NCBI RefSeq assembly: GCF_000621725.1
Contig: NZ_JHXM01000018.1
Location: forward strand, 34,617-98,616
Direction: 5' to 3'
Origin: Xylanibacter brevis ATCC 19188
GTDB taxonomy: Bacteria; Bacteroidota; Bacteroidia; Bacteroidales; Bacteroidaceae
Length of the DNA: 64,000 bases
Below are positions 1 through 9,786 of this stretch, piece by piece; within the stretch, counting starts at the first letter, position 1; each line of letters begins with the position of its first letter. The translations under genes and the position numbers were made by a program. The notes beneath the pieces are model-generated. The model was given only the letters and a program-made list of their open reading frames with translations. It ran no database searches and was not told the DNA's origin.

Positions 1-3000
1 AGGCGTACCAATGAAGTTCTCCTTATAGGCCGTCTTTGCATTCAACTTGTACATGATAGAACAGTCAGAGAAGTTCATGTTACCATGCCAGTTGATGATG
101 GTGTTGCGGCCGTCGGTCAGTGTGTAGATGGCGTCTTTCGCATCCTTGAAGATCACCGAAGGATTGGCGTTGACAGGTGCAGCATAGAGTGAGAACCACT
201 TCCAGCCAGCCTGGCTCATAGACAGATCCTGCTCGATCTCGTTGGTCGGCGTGAAGATGACGGGCTTCTTGAAGGTGCCTACGGCCTTGTCGGCGCTGAA
301 GGTATAGGCTTCCGTATCAGAGAGGCTGACAGCAGGATAGATGATGCCTGTGCTGGCGTCATAAGCCTTGTAGGTCAGTTCGGCATCTTCCTTGCCGTAG
401 ATGCTCATCATCACCATATAGCTGTCGTAGCGTGACAGATACTGTGGATGTGCCACACCCACGCATTCCGTACCGCGGAAGGCAGCCACCATATCCATAG
501 GATCGCTGCTCAGCAGATTGTCAATCTTCAACTGTCCTACCACGGTCATCGAGTGCTCGTCGGTGGTAGCTACCCAGTTGGGAGCATCGCCTTCAGAGGT
601 GATGGTGATGTTCAGCGGTGTGGCAATCTCCTGCGAACCTGCCAGGTAGATGGTTGTCTCGTAGGTGCCGATAGGCAGGCCATCAGCCACAGCGAAGGTC
701 AGCGTCTTAGATGTCAGTGGCGACAGTGTGCCGGCCATCTCGTTGGTCTCAATCCATTCAGGCATGCCGCTGAGACTCCAAGTCTCTGTCTGAGAACCCT
801 GGTTCTCGATCGTTGCGGTGAAGGTCTTAGGCTCCTTGCCTGCCTTCGTCAAAGCAATCTCTTGCTCTTTCCACTTCAGGTTGTTCTGCTGCACAAATAC
901 GCTCCATGAAATGGGGTCGCAAACGTTTCCGTGCATGTCCTTCACGCCCTTCACGGTGAGTGTGATGTTGCAACCTTCCAGTTTGTAGGGCTGCTCAGTC
1001 AGGTTCACCTTGATCTGGCGTTCGCTAGCCACGAAGTTGAACTGTACGTTAGTCAGCGTGGGCGCCTGTTTCAGAGCTGCGGTGTTGTCCTTGCTAACAG
1101 AACCAGAGGTAGCCTTGGCACCGGCGGTGAAGAAGGCCAGCTCAGCGGGTTCGCCTGCCAGGCTCTTCATGGTGCTGTTGACCACCAACTGACGGTAGGC
1201 ATCCAGCTCGCTGCGCTCCATGGGGTAGTAGGCCACCAGTCCGGCCTCGTCGGCCTTCATGCGGTTATACATATTATTCTTGATGACATCGGCTGTGCGA
1301 CGACCCTTCCAGATGCGCACCTCGTCGATGGCACCCTTCAGCAGCTGGTCGTAGGTGTACAGACCCTGTCCGTCGATGCTCTTGCGGTGAGCACCCAACA
1401 TCAGCTTGTCGCCGTAGAGGGCAGGCACTGCAGAAGCCGACAGCATCTTGCGCTGCTGACCGTCCACGTAGATCACGGCACCGCCATTAGCGCCTTTCAG
1501 CACGTTCATAGCAATGTGGTGCCACTGTCCATCGCGCAGATCCTTGTCGAGAACTGTTGCGACGCTGGTTTCGGTGCCAGCAGTGGGCAGCTCGATCTCC
1601 AGCTTACCTTCAGCATTCAGGCGCAGATCCATAGCCTGGGTGCCCAGCACAGAGGCCTTACCGCTCTGTTGCTCGTTGGCCTTGAACCAGGTCTCTACCA
1701 GATAGTCGTCGGCCTCGGTGGTGTTCAGTGTTGAGATATCCACGGTGGCAGCCTTGGTGCCGTCGAGTGCGACAGCGTAGTTGTCGCCATTGATCCACCA
1801 TGCGTTTGTGCTTGGCAGCGTGATGTTGCGGCTGCGAGCCTTGTCAACAGCTACCTCGCCATGACCTTCGTCCAGAGGCCAGTAGCCAATCAGACCACTG
1901 GTGAACTGACTCTTTGTGGTGTACATCTCTGCCTGAGCCTGTGCCATAGAGCGACTGTCGTTCCAGATGGTCAGCTCCTGAACCTTTGCGGTGAGGTTGT
2001 TGCCACCCACGACAATAGGACCATTGCCCTGGTATGCGTCGATCTTTTCGTTTGTGATCAGTGATACCGTGGCGGCATCCTGTGCGTAGCCAGCGCTCAC
2101 GGTGTTGTCGTCGGCATTGTAGCTGACGTTCAGGTACAGCCACTTGTTGGTGGGCAGAACGGCATCAGACTGTGCCTTACTGTCGTTGACAGCTACCACG
2201 AGCTTACCATTCACAATGTCAATAGAGAAGTGGTTGTCGTTGGTGCCGTGCATCAGCACACGACCATTGTTGCTGTAGTTGATCCACATGCCAGTGCTGA
2301 ACGACTTGCCGCTTAGGTTCATCGTATTATCTGTCTTCGCAGCATTCTCGCCTGTCAGGCTCAAAGCCACGTCGTGGGTCACCTCCGTCTCGTTCAGAAT
2401 GCCGGCAACGGTGAAGTTGTCTGCGCTGTTCAGGATAGAACCCTGGATATCCTCGTTGAACGTGATGGCCAGGTCGTCGCCAATGCCCAACACACCGCTT
2501 GAAGGTGTAGGAGTAGCAATCAGCATAGGACGAGACATGTCACGTGTGACGGTGATCTCTTCGCTCTCGTTGTTCACCTCTACGCCTCCCTGCATACATA
2601 CGGTAATGGCGCGGAAGATGTAGGTCTTGTCGGCAAAGCGCGTCTTGTCGCGCAGGTCCACAATATAGTCGAGGGTGTTGGTGCCTTCGAGTGCTGGCAG
2701 CAGCAACAGGTTCTTGTCGGCAGCCACGCGATCGGCATCCTTAGCATATTCCTGCAGCGTGATGAAGTCGGCATCACTCAGAGACTTGTACTGCAGACGT
2801 ATGCCCTGCAGCGACGCCATCGAGTAGTTGTAGCCACTGATGCTCAGTTTCACAGCGCTCTCGGTGTCGCTGTTCACCAGCGTGTGCGTAGAGCTCAGCT
2901 TGATGTCCGAGCATGCAGGCTGGAAGAATACAGAGAACTCAGTAGTATCGGCAATCTCGGGGAATACGCCGGTATCGTCGGGCTGACACTGTGATGAGAT

Positions 3001-6000
3001 ACGTACCTTGACGTTCTTGTAGTTCAGCACGTCGAGGTTAGACTGCTTGATGCTGAACGTCTTGTACATCGTCTCGCCGGCACGAACCATGATGGCATGT
3101 CCGCCCGTGATGTTCAGACCATCCATTGTCACCACCAGACCGTCGGGGTTCGACTCGGGCACCACGTTGATGTTGTACCAGCCGTCTTCCTTCGTGTCGG
3201 AGTTGTTGCGGATAGCCATGACAAGCGTACCTACACCACCGGCAGGAATACCAGTCACGAGTTGTGACTGTGCTTCAATCTCGGGCTTCTCAATCTGTAC
3301 GGTCTTCTCGGAAATCACTGTTCCGGGCTTGTAGTATTCGGTCACCACCTCGTCCTCATAAGGACAGCAGGTAGCACCGCCGCGTGTATAGAAGATAGGA
3401 CCGAAGCCGTCGGGAGCATCAAACACGTCCACTGTCAGGTAGTCATCGTCACCGTCTTCTACTAGCGAGTAGGAAGTGGTCACGGTCTCTGTCTCTTCAG
3501 TCTCCTGCTCCTCGGTGATGGTCACACCGACTTTCTCTTCCACGTGAACGCCCAGACCGACACCGGTGAAGCGGAAGCCTGTCTCAAGACCGATGATGGC
3601 ATTGATCTCCTGCTCCTCCTCATTCTTGGTGGTGCTGGCTTTCTCGTTGGTCGTAGATACGGTGATTGAAGCACCGGCATCAAACGAGTGGTTCTCTTTC
3701 AGATACTTGGTGCTGTTCTGGATGGCAGTTACCTTAGCCTCCTCGTTCTTGCGAAGTTCGTTCTCCCATTTGTTGATCTGCAGATTATAGAAGTTCACCT
3801 TGTCCTGGTAGTTGTTGTTCTTGTAGTCCTCTGGCAGAATCATGGTGTATGAAGGACCGCTGTAGATACCATCCTTCAGCTTGTCGAACGTCACGGCCTT
3901 GTCGCCCCATACGTCTTTGTCGTTGTTGCTTGTTCCGAAGTTTGCATCGTCTTCGTTCAGCAGCGTCACATAGATAGGATCCTCGCCCTTTTTAGGACGT
4001 GCCACACTGGCGATGTTGTTTACCTTACGAAGCAGTCCGTTACGCAGCGTGATGAAGTTAGGAATCAGCACACCCGTGATATAGTTCTGTGTGTAGGCAA
4101 AGCCTGTTGTAAATTGATCGCCGGTGGCCAGTGCTGCTTCCATGCTCAGCTTAGCCTTGTTGGCAGTCTCGTCCCAGCGGATGTCCACAGCATTACAAGC
4201 ACCGAAGATGATGTTCTTCGACGAACCGATGAACACGTCGCCTACAGCACCCACGAAGTCAGACTCGCCACTGGTAGAAATATCGCGAGTAGCAGTGATG
4301 GTGGTCGTTGTGCCATGGGTGTTGCCCCATTTCACGTTCACCTCGGCACCAGCCTCAATGTTAACCTTGCTTTCCAGGTCTTGGATTACCATGAAACCGA
4401 TACCCTCGGCAGTAGCCTGCTCTACACCTGCATAGATGGTGGTGTTGACGCTGGTCTCCGAGTGAGGCTCCACGGTCACGCTCTTCGACTTAGAAACAGA
4501 AGAGCCTCGGCTCCATGTAGCTGATGAGCCTGTTCCGGGAGGATCGCGCAGCACCATCAGGATTTCGTCAGGACCTTCGGTCACGAAGTTGTTGCCCGTA
4601 GGCAGACCGCCCAGCACAATAGCCTTAAATGAGTTGTTGCCGCTCCAGCTCTTTTCGATGCCGCCAATCTCATACGAGATAGACAGACCGCGAGTGTAAG
4701 GCGACTGGATGTTAGGATAACCGACGGTGAACTGATAAGTAGCCTGACCCACAGAGTCCAGTTCCAGTTCGTCGTCTTTCATCTCGTGCACCTCGCCGCT
4801 CAGCAGTACCGAGGTCGTTGCAGCATATTGGTTCTTGATGGTCACCTTGCTGCCAGCCAGTGGCACCTCGTCAACGATAATCTCCTGCGCATTATCCTTA
4901 TTCTCGTAGCGCTCGTAAGCATGGATGTCGTAGGTATAGGTGTCCAGCTCCTGGTAAACAGGATAGCCAAAGGTGTAGTTCACACGACCATTATTATCTA
5001 TGGTGTAAACCTTCACGTCTCTTTCCTTGCCGCTCAGATCCTTAATCTTATAGTCTTCAATACCGAAGGCACCATTCTCGTGCTCCTTCACCTCGATGGT
5101 CGATTCCGAGCGATATTCCAGCTTGGCACTGGCCTGGTAGTTAAAGCGCTCATAGCCATTGCTGCCGTTCTCGATAGAGTCGGTATATACAATGCTTGGG
5201 TTGCTGGCATCGATGGTGGGCAGTGAGAAGTCGCTCTTGGTAATAGCATTGTTAGATGGGATGATCACCTCGCTGATGACGTAGCGCAGTGGTGGCAGCA
5301 TGGCTGCCCACTCGCCGGTCTCGGCATCTGTCTTCACGGTGATGAAGTTCTTCTTGCCAGGAACAGAGGCCTCACCAAAGGCGGTGTCGAAGATGCGTGC
5401 GTTCTCGTTCACATTGTTGTTGCTCACCGTCGAATTAGGATCGGGGTCGGCCAAGTTCAGCAGTCCGATGTTCTCGTTCTCAAGACTCAGGGTGAGTGTG
5501 GCCTGACCGATGTTGTTCTTACCTTGATACAAGCCCAGAGGTTTCTGGTTTTCAAGGTCGCCACCAGCCACACGTCCGGCAACCATGACGAGGGTGTTGT
5601 CATAGAATGTCAGTCCTGTCTTGGCACCGTCGAAGTTCTCACGTCTGCCGATGCCGTTAGGATCGTTAGGATAGCGTCCATCGTTCACAAAGGTATGACC
5701 GTTCTTCTTCACCTGGATGAAGTGGTCGCCAATGGGTACGTCCAACTGGTAGTTACCCATAGCGTCTGTCTTCACGGGCTCGCCGTCCTTTGATGCCATC
5801 AGACCATCCACGTAGAGATAGGCGTCGGCCACGGGAATGCTGGTATGTTCAAAGTACACCGTACCGCTGACGGGGAATGAGCTGCTGTCCTCGAAGTCCA
5901 CACCCGAGTGAACCAGTGAGTTCAGGCTGAAGAAGCGACTCTTGTTCGTGGGCGAGAACTGGTGCACACCCAGAGAGGGAGTGATCACGTAGCTCGTACC

Positions 6001-8706
6001 CTCGCCCGAGAAGCCTACGCCACGGATGGTGTAGTTACCATTGTCGTCGGTATAGGTCATCAGGCTCAACTGGTCCTCGTCGGGCACATCGGTCTGTGTC
6101 AGTGCTGTACCATTTACCAGTCCATGGTTACCGTTGTTAATGCCGTTCTGCTTACTGAAGTCGTAGGCCACGGGCTGTCCGTTCTCGATGCCCTCGTCCA
6201 TAGGCCAGTAGATAACAAGACCCTTCTCTGAACCCGACAGCGTGTGGTTGAAGTTTTTGCTGATTTCTGTTTCGTCAAGCGCTTTCGAGAAGAAACGGAA
6301 TTCGTCTATCTGTCCCTTGAAGTTATTGGTAGCATCAAAGGTGGTGTTGTTACCCAGTGTCAGTTTGTCTGTTGCGCCGCTCTTATTCCAGTTGGGCTTT
6401 TCTACCTTCTTCTGACTTTTCTTCAGCACGTTCTTGGTGTTGACCACATAGAAGTTGAGTGAGTCGTTGTCATAGACCACGCTCAGCTGGTTCCAGTCGT
6501 TGGCACCAATCGAATCTGTTGACCATGTCTCTGTGCCGTTGATCTTAGCACCCACCTGGTAGCGCTGGTTGGCTGAGTCGTACTTCAACAATAGGGTAAA
6601 TACATCTTTAATGTTTAGCAGTTGGTAAGCCTTGTTGTTTTCGGTCATGCCGCCGTTGAAGTTGCTGGCCTTGACGTACATCTGTGCACTGAAGCTGCCG
6701 TCCAGCATCTCATTCAGTTTCTCGCTGCTGGCCAAACACTGAATACCCGTCTCGCTACCAGTCAGCTGCAGTGAGCGGAAATTGCTCTCGTTCTGGCCGT
6801 CGGCATTGCTGGCACGCATCGTGATTTTCACGTCCTGTACGGCAGTGCCCGAGTTGAAGCTCACGCGACCGCTTACCACACCCGTGGCCACCGAGAAACC
6901 GTCGGCGGTCTCTCTGTCGCTTTCGCTCAACTGGTTGTTCTCGTCGTATTCGCGTAACAGCACACGATACTCGTTGAACGAGCCCGGCAGTGCTGTCTGG
7001 TCCTCGTAGCTATAGTCAGCAGCAGTGCCGCTGGTGGTATAGATGTCAACGTAATCGCTCTCTTTCTCGCTGCCCAAGGGACGACGTTGTACGGTGAAGT
7101 AGGTCGTTGATGTTCCTACCTGATCCACGGTCCACTGCAGTTTTACGGCATTGTTGTAGTTACCGCGTGAAGCCGTGAAGCCCGTAATCGTAGAACCGTT
7201 CAGACGAATAGTAGCATTGCCACTATTCTTAATGTTCTCTTCCACCTCCATCTTCAGTCTATACCAGTAGGTGTGGTTCGACTGCAGAGCGGAGTTGTCT
7301 GTGTAGCTTCCAGAGGTAGTCTTGTCGCTCTTGATGTCTATCTGGTCAATGTCCACCCACTCTGGCTGCTTGCCCACCTGAGGAGCGTTTGCACGTTGGA
7401 TGTAGAGCGTGTAGATATTTGTACCACTGGCATCCAGAATGTTGCTGTGTGTCCAGTTCAGCTTGATTTTACTGTTTTCCTCCTTGACTGTCAGTGTGCC
7501 GAAGGTGAACGTCCTCTTGAAGTCATGACTCAGCGATGCCGTGTAGGTCAGTGCATCGGCTGGTGTGGTCAGATACCACGAATCGGCAGCAAAGGCCACC
7601 ACATAGTTCAGTGTCGTGTTGTAGGCCACGTCTTTCAGGTCGTCCGTGTAGGTGATTTTCGATGATTTGTAGGCCACCTCGTCCAGTTTCTGTCCGTTGC
7701 GGAAGATGTACCACTTGCCGTTTGTCTTTGTGTTCTGTGTGGTCTGTGGTTCCCATGACAGGGTAATCTTCTTTGAGAACGAGTTAGAGTTTGCCACGCC
7801 GAAGTTCTTTGGCGTAGGATACTCATTGCCCTTGTTCAGTGTCACCCTCTGCGACTTTGTCTCAGAGTCGCCAGCATAGCTATTACCTTTTACATAATAA
7901 TATACTGTATAGTTGCCGGGCTTTTTAGCTTTCATCTGATTAACGTCAGATGTCCACGAGCCGTTGTCCAGCTTGTACATCACGGTACCGTTGTTCGTGG
8001 CACCGGCTGTTTTGATTAAGTTCTGGTCACGGCAGTCGTAGGTCAGACTGCTGTACACCTCTACATCTGTCGTTGTGCGACAGGTCTTCGAGGTAGTATA
8101 TTGATGCAGGTAGATATATTTGCCGCCAGCACCCCTGTTCATGTCGGCGGCCGAACCGCTGCCATTCCATCCCACCGAGCCCGAACTCTCGTTATTCACT
8201 GTGATGGTTGACACGGCGCGCTTGTCGCTGAAGTTCGTTCTGGTGTAGAACAGGTGGATGTCAGAACCCTTTGCATTACTGTTCAAGTTACCATAGATGT
8301 TCTTGAAGTGGCTGCCACCGTCGTAGGGCGCACGGTTATAGGTGCGTCCGTTGAATGTAGCCGATGATCCATGCTGGTCATAGCTCAGCGCTAGGTCTGT
8401 GATGTACCCGCCGTTGGTGTTGGCACGGCTGCTCTTTTTGTAGGCCAGCCAGATCCAGTCACCGCCAGCACCATCATTCAGGTCGTACTTGAGCACAGTG
8501 TAGCCTTGGCCGCTGTACTTTGTGGCCATGGCCTCCACTTCACCAGCACTACCGCCCAGCACGATCACGTCTGTCACATACTCGGGCCAGGTGTCGGCCA
8601 TAGCCGACTGCACTCCTGCCACCGAAAGCAGTATCATGACAATGCATGACATCACATGCCTTCCAAATAGCGAGTGCCGCCAATTGAATAAATGAGTTTT
8701 TTCCAT
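1..8706 (-). CDS. giant multidomain surface protein (LamG / FN3-like / carboxypeptidase-regulatory-like), 3' end outside window
   Basis: The frame is open from the ATG at 8706 to base 1: 2902 codons without a stop, so the C-terminus and any sorting domain are missing. A signal peptide covers about residues 1-38 (hydrophobic VMSCIVMILLSVAGVQSAMA). About residues 40-260 are a glycine/serine-rich region of unknown fold. FN3-like segments start near 297, 402 and 505. Three LamG/concanavalin-like domains lie near 645-838, 2125-2282 and 2305-2492; each ends in a characteristic 'GLVIYWPMDEG', 'GLIGYWPLDEG' or 'GLVAYYPMERS'. Carboxypeptidase-regulatory-like beta domains lie near 609 and 942-1005. It is probably exported and cell-surface attached, with a binding or adhesive role; the ligand cannot be told. 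The 71-bp gap to the upstream secreted-protein gene suggests one transcript. Confidence 0.85.
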   Translation of the reverse strand, partial: MEKTHLFNWRHSLFGRHVMSCIVMILLSVAGVQSAMADTWPEYVTDVIVLGGSAGEVEAMATKYSGQGYTVLKYDLNDGAGGDWIWLAYKKSSRANTNGGYITDLALSYDQHGSSATFNGRTYNRAPYDGGSHFKNIYGNLNSNAKGSDIHLFYTRTNFSDKRAVSTITVNNESSGSVGWNGSGSAADMNRGAGGKYIYLHQYTTSKTCRTTTDVEVYSSLTYDCRDQNLIKTAGATNNGTVMYKLDNGSWTSDVNQMKAKKPGNYTVYYYVKGNSYAGDSETKSQRVTLNKGNEYPTPKNFGVANSNSFSKKITLSWEPQTTQNTKTNGKWYIFRNGQKLDEVAYKSSKITYTDDLKDVAYNTTLNYVVAFAADSWYLTTPADALTYTASLSHDFKRTFTFGTLTVKEENSKIKLNWTHSNILDASGTNIYTLYIQRANAPQVGKQPEWVDIDQIDIKSDKTTSGSYTDNSALQSNHTYWYRLKMEVEENIKNSGNATIRLNGSTITGFTASRGNYNNAVKLQWTVDQVGTSTTYFTVQRRPLGSEKESDYVDIYTTSGTAADYSYEDQTALPGSFNEYRVLLREYDENNQLSESDRETADGFSVATGVVSGRVSFNSGTAVQDVKITMRASNADGQNESNFRSLQLTGSETGIQCLASSEKLNEMLDGSFSAQMYVKASNFNGGMTENNKAYQLLNIKDVFTLLLKYDSANQRYQVGAKINGTETWSTDSIGANDWNQLSVVYDNDSLNFYVVNTKNVLKKSQKKVEKPNWNKSGATDKLTLGNNTTFDATNNFKGQIDEFRFFSKALDETEISKNFNHTLSGSEKGLVIYWPMDEGIENGQPVAYDFSKQNGINNGNHGLVNGTALTQTDVPDEDQLSLMTYTDDNGNYTIRGVGFSGEGTSYVITPSLGVHQFSPTNKSRFFSLNSLVHSGVDFEDSSSFPVSGTVYFEHTSIPVADAYLYVDGLMASKDGEPVKTDAMGNYQLDVPIGDHFIQVKKNGHTFVNDGRYPNDPNGIGRRENFDGAKTGLTFYDNTLVMVAGRVAGGDLENQKPLGLYQGKNNIGQATLTLSLENENIGLLNLADPDPNSTVSNNNVNENARIFDTAFGEASVPGKKNFITVKTDAETGEWAAMLPPLRYVISEVIIPSNNAITKSDFSLPTIDASNPSIVYTDSIENGSNGYERFNYQASAKLEYRSESTIEVKEHENGAFGIEDYKIKDLSGKERDVKVYTIDNNGRVNYTFGYPVYQELDTYTYDIHAYERYENKDNAQEIIVDEVPLAGSKVTIKNQYAATTSVLLSGEVHEMKDDELELDSVGQATYQFTVGYPNIQSPYTRGLSISYEIGGIEKSWSGNNSFKAIVLGGLPTGNNFVTEGPDEILMVLRDPPGTGSSATWSRGSSVSKSKSVTVEPHSETSVNTTIYAGVEQATAEGIGFMVIQDLESKVNIEAGAEVNVKWGNTHGTTTTITATRDISTSGESDFVGAVGDVFIGSSKNIIFGACNAVDIRWDETANKAKLSMEAALATGDQFTTGFAYTQNYITGVLIPNFITLRNGLLRKVNNIASVARPKKGEDPIYVTLLNEDDANFGTSNNDKDVWGDKAVTFDKLKDGIYSGPSYTMILPEDYKNNNYQDKVNFYNLQINKWENELRKNEEAKVTAIQNSTKYLKENHSFDAGASITVSTTNEKASTTKNEEEQEINAIIGLETGFRFTGVGLGVHVEEKVGVTITEEQETEETETVTTSYSLVEDGDDDYLTVDVFDAPDGFGPIFYTRGGATCCPYEDEVVTEYYKPGTVISEKTVQIEKPEIEAQSQLVTGIPAGGVGTLVMAIRNNSDTKEDGWYNINVVPESNPDGLVVTMDGLNITGGHAIMVRAGETMYKTFSIKQSNLDVLNYKNVKVRISSQCQPDDTGVFPEIADTTEFSVFFQPACSDIKLSSTHTLVNSDTESAVKLSISGYNYSMASLQGIRLQYKSLSDADFITLQEYAKDADRVAADKNLLLLPALEGTNTLDYIVDLRDKTRFADKTYIFRAITVCMQGGVEVNNESEEITVTRDMSRPMLIATPTPSSGVLGIGDDLAITFNEDIQGSILNSADNFTVAGILNETEVTHDVALSLTGENAAKTDNTMNLSGKSFSTGMWINYSNNGRVLMHGTNDNHFSIDIVNGKLVVAVNDSKAQSDAVLPTNKWLYLNVSYNADDNTVSAGYAQDAATVSLITNEKIDAYQGNGPIVVGGNNLTAKVQELTIWNDSRSMAQAQAEMYTTKSQFTSGLIGYWPLDEGHGEVAVDKARSRNITLPSTNAWWINGDNYAVALDGTKAATVDISTLNTTEADDYLVETWFKANEQQSGKASVLGTQAMDLRLNAEGKLEIELPTAGTETSVATVLDKDLRDGQWHHIAMNVLKGANGGAVIYVDGQQRKMLSASAVPALYGDKLMLGAHRKSIDGQGLYTYDQLLKGAIDEVRIWKGRRTADVIKNNMYNRMKADEAGLVAYYPMERSELDAYRQLVVNSTMKSLAGEPAELAFFTAGAKATSGSVSKDNTAALKQAPTLTNVQFNFVASERQIKVNLTEQPYKLEGCNITLTVKGVKDMHGNVCDPISWSVFVQQNNLKWKEQEIALTKAGKEPKTFTATIENQGSQTETWSLSGMPEWIETNEMAGTLSPLTSKTLTFAVADGLPIGTYETTIYLAGSQEIATPLNITITSEGDAPNWVATTDEHSMTVVGQLKIDNLLSSDPMDMVAAFRGTECVGVAHPQYLSRYDSYMVMMSIYGKEDAELTYKAYDASTGIIYPAVSLSDTEAYTFSADKAVGTFKKPVIFTPTNEIEQDLSMSQAGWKWFSLYAAPVNANPSVIFKDAKDAIYTLTDGRNTIINWHGNMNFSDCSIMYKLNAKTAYKENFIGTP

Positions 8707-8777
8707 AAAAAGGTTTGATTATGATTAAAAAGTTATGTTTGTTGATGTCTTCTTTATTATAAGGTTGTGGTCTTCTC

Positions 8778-9380
8778 TCACTTGATGACTACCTTTTTGC
8801 CCTCAACGATATAGATACCCTTCTTGGGTTGTTTTACCAGGCGTCCTTGCAGGTCGCGACAAGCAGGCTTCTCTTTGATGGCAGACGTGTGGATGCCGTC
8901 CACATAGTCGCCTTCTATGGTCAGGATAAATGGTGTGTCGCCTCCCACGATGTCGTTGGTCTTGAACGGAATCACCACGTTTTCTACCTCGGCAATCTTC
9001 GGATTCTGAAAGTCGTTGCCATAGATCACCTTGAAGTGAAACGTATCGCCCTCTTCGCCGCGAATGGTCAGCACACACAGGTGGTTGTCTTCCGCTATCG
9101 ACCTGCTGCAGTGTCTCAACTGGTTGCTCTGGTCATAGACGGCCACCTCATAGTTTTCAATAGGTTTGCTGTTCTTACGAAGTTGCACGCGTACCAAGTA
9201 ATACTCAGCATTGGCCCAGGTGCTTGGTTGCGTAAAGTCTGGGAAGTAGGTGGGCCTGTCGTAACAATTGTCGTACTTGCCGTGTGAGTCGGCCTGACGG
9301 TCCCATGCAATTGCATGAGTGGCGCACAACATCACTGTTGCCGCCAGAAAAAAGAGTCGTTTAGCATTGTTCCGTATCAT
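8778..9380 (-). CDS. small secreted protein with Prevotella-type C-terminal tail
   Basis: The product has 200 aa. A signal peptide covers residues 1-25 (RLFFLAATVMLCATHAIA, cleavage before WDRQ). The middle is beta-rich and contains cysteine/aromatic motifs such as DNCYDRPTYFP. The end, KKGIYIVEGKKVVIK, resembles the short C-terminal sorting-type tails of Bacteroidota secreted proteins. I recognise no enzyme family. It lies 71 bp upstream of the giant LamG gene on the same strand and may be co-transcribed with it and displayed on the same surface. A TAnnTTTG element at 9540-9533 (minus) would give a leader of roughly 150 nt. Confidence 0.75.
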   Translation of the reverse strand: MIRNNAKRLFFLAATVMLCATHAIAWDRQADSHGKYDNCYDRPTYFPDFTQPSTWANAEYYLVRVQLRKNSKPIENYEVAVYDQSNQLRHCSRSIAEDNHLCVLTIRGEEGDTFHFKVIYGNDFQNPKIAEVENVVIPFKTNDIVGGDTPFILTIEGDYVDGIHTSAIKEKPACRDLQGRLVKQPKKGIYIVEGKKVVIK

Positions 9381-9786
9381 AAATCTTCTCTCATATAGTT
9401 TTCTCTATTCTTGCATATCCGGATTTCTAGTTATTTATAAAGCATACTTCTTCGTTAAGGAACTGTTGTTGACTTTTATAGTCTTTATTTCTTTCTATTT
9501 AGTGTTTAATGGTCATTGTTTATTACGCGCTGCAAAGTTAAATCAAACTTACCAATAGGGGGATTGAAAATGGTACAAATAGATTGCAAATAATTAAAAT
9601 AATGTTGCATTTTGTGTTTATAAACATTGCAAATTGTTCAAAAAACGCAAGAAAGTGTTCTTTATTCTTTTTAAGAATGTTGTGGAAAGTTTACGGTGAA
9701 AGCATAATTTTTTTATATTTTTTATTGTTTGTATGTAAAATTTTAGTATCTTTGCAGCATAAAACGTAAACCTAAACACTCACAAG
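9381..9786. other. 406-bp divergent intergenic region
   Basis: AT-rich region between the minus-strand secreted-protein gene and the plus-strand regulator. It holds a minus-strand TAACTTTG element at 9540-9533 and a full plus-strand promoter at 9725-9754. The short open frames inside have no coding character. Confidence 0.7.
9725..9754 (+). promoter_or_regulatory. Bacteroidota promoter of the AraC-type regulator
   Basis: TTG at 9725-9727, 19 nt, then TATCTTTG at 9747-9754. This fits the Bacteroidota consensus (-33 TTTG, -7 TAnnTTTG). The start codon is 32 nt further downstream. Confidence 0.75.

Noticed and set aside
931..1734. 267-codon plus-strand frame (and many others over 1-8700)
   Set aside because: All are shadows of the long minus-strand surface-protein gene, which has a signal peptide and repeated domains.
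9584..9769. 61-codon frame upstream of the AraC-type regulator
   Set aside because: AT-rich, overlaps the promoter, no ribosome binding or family features.
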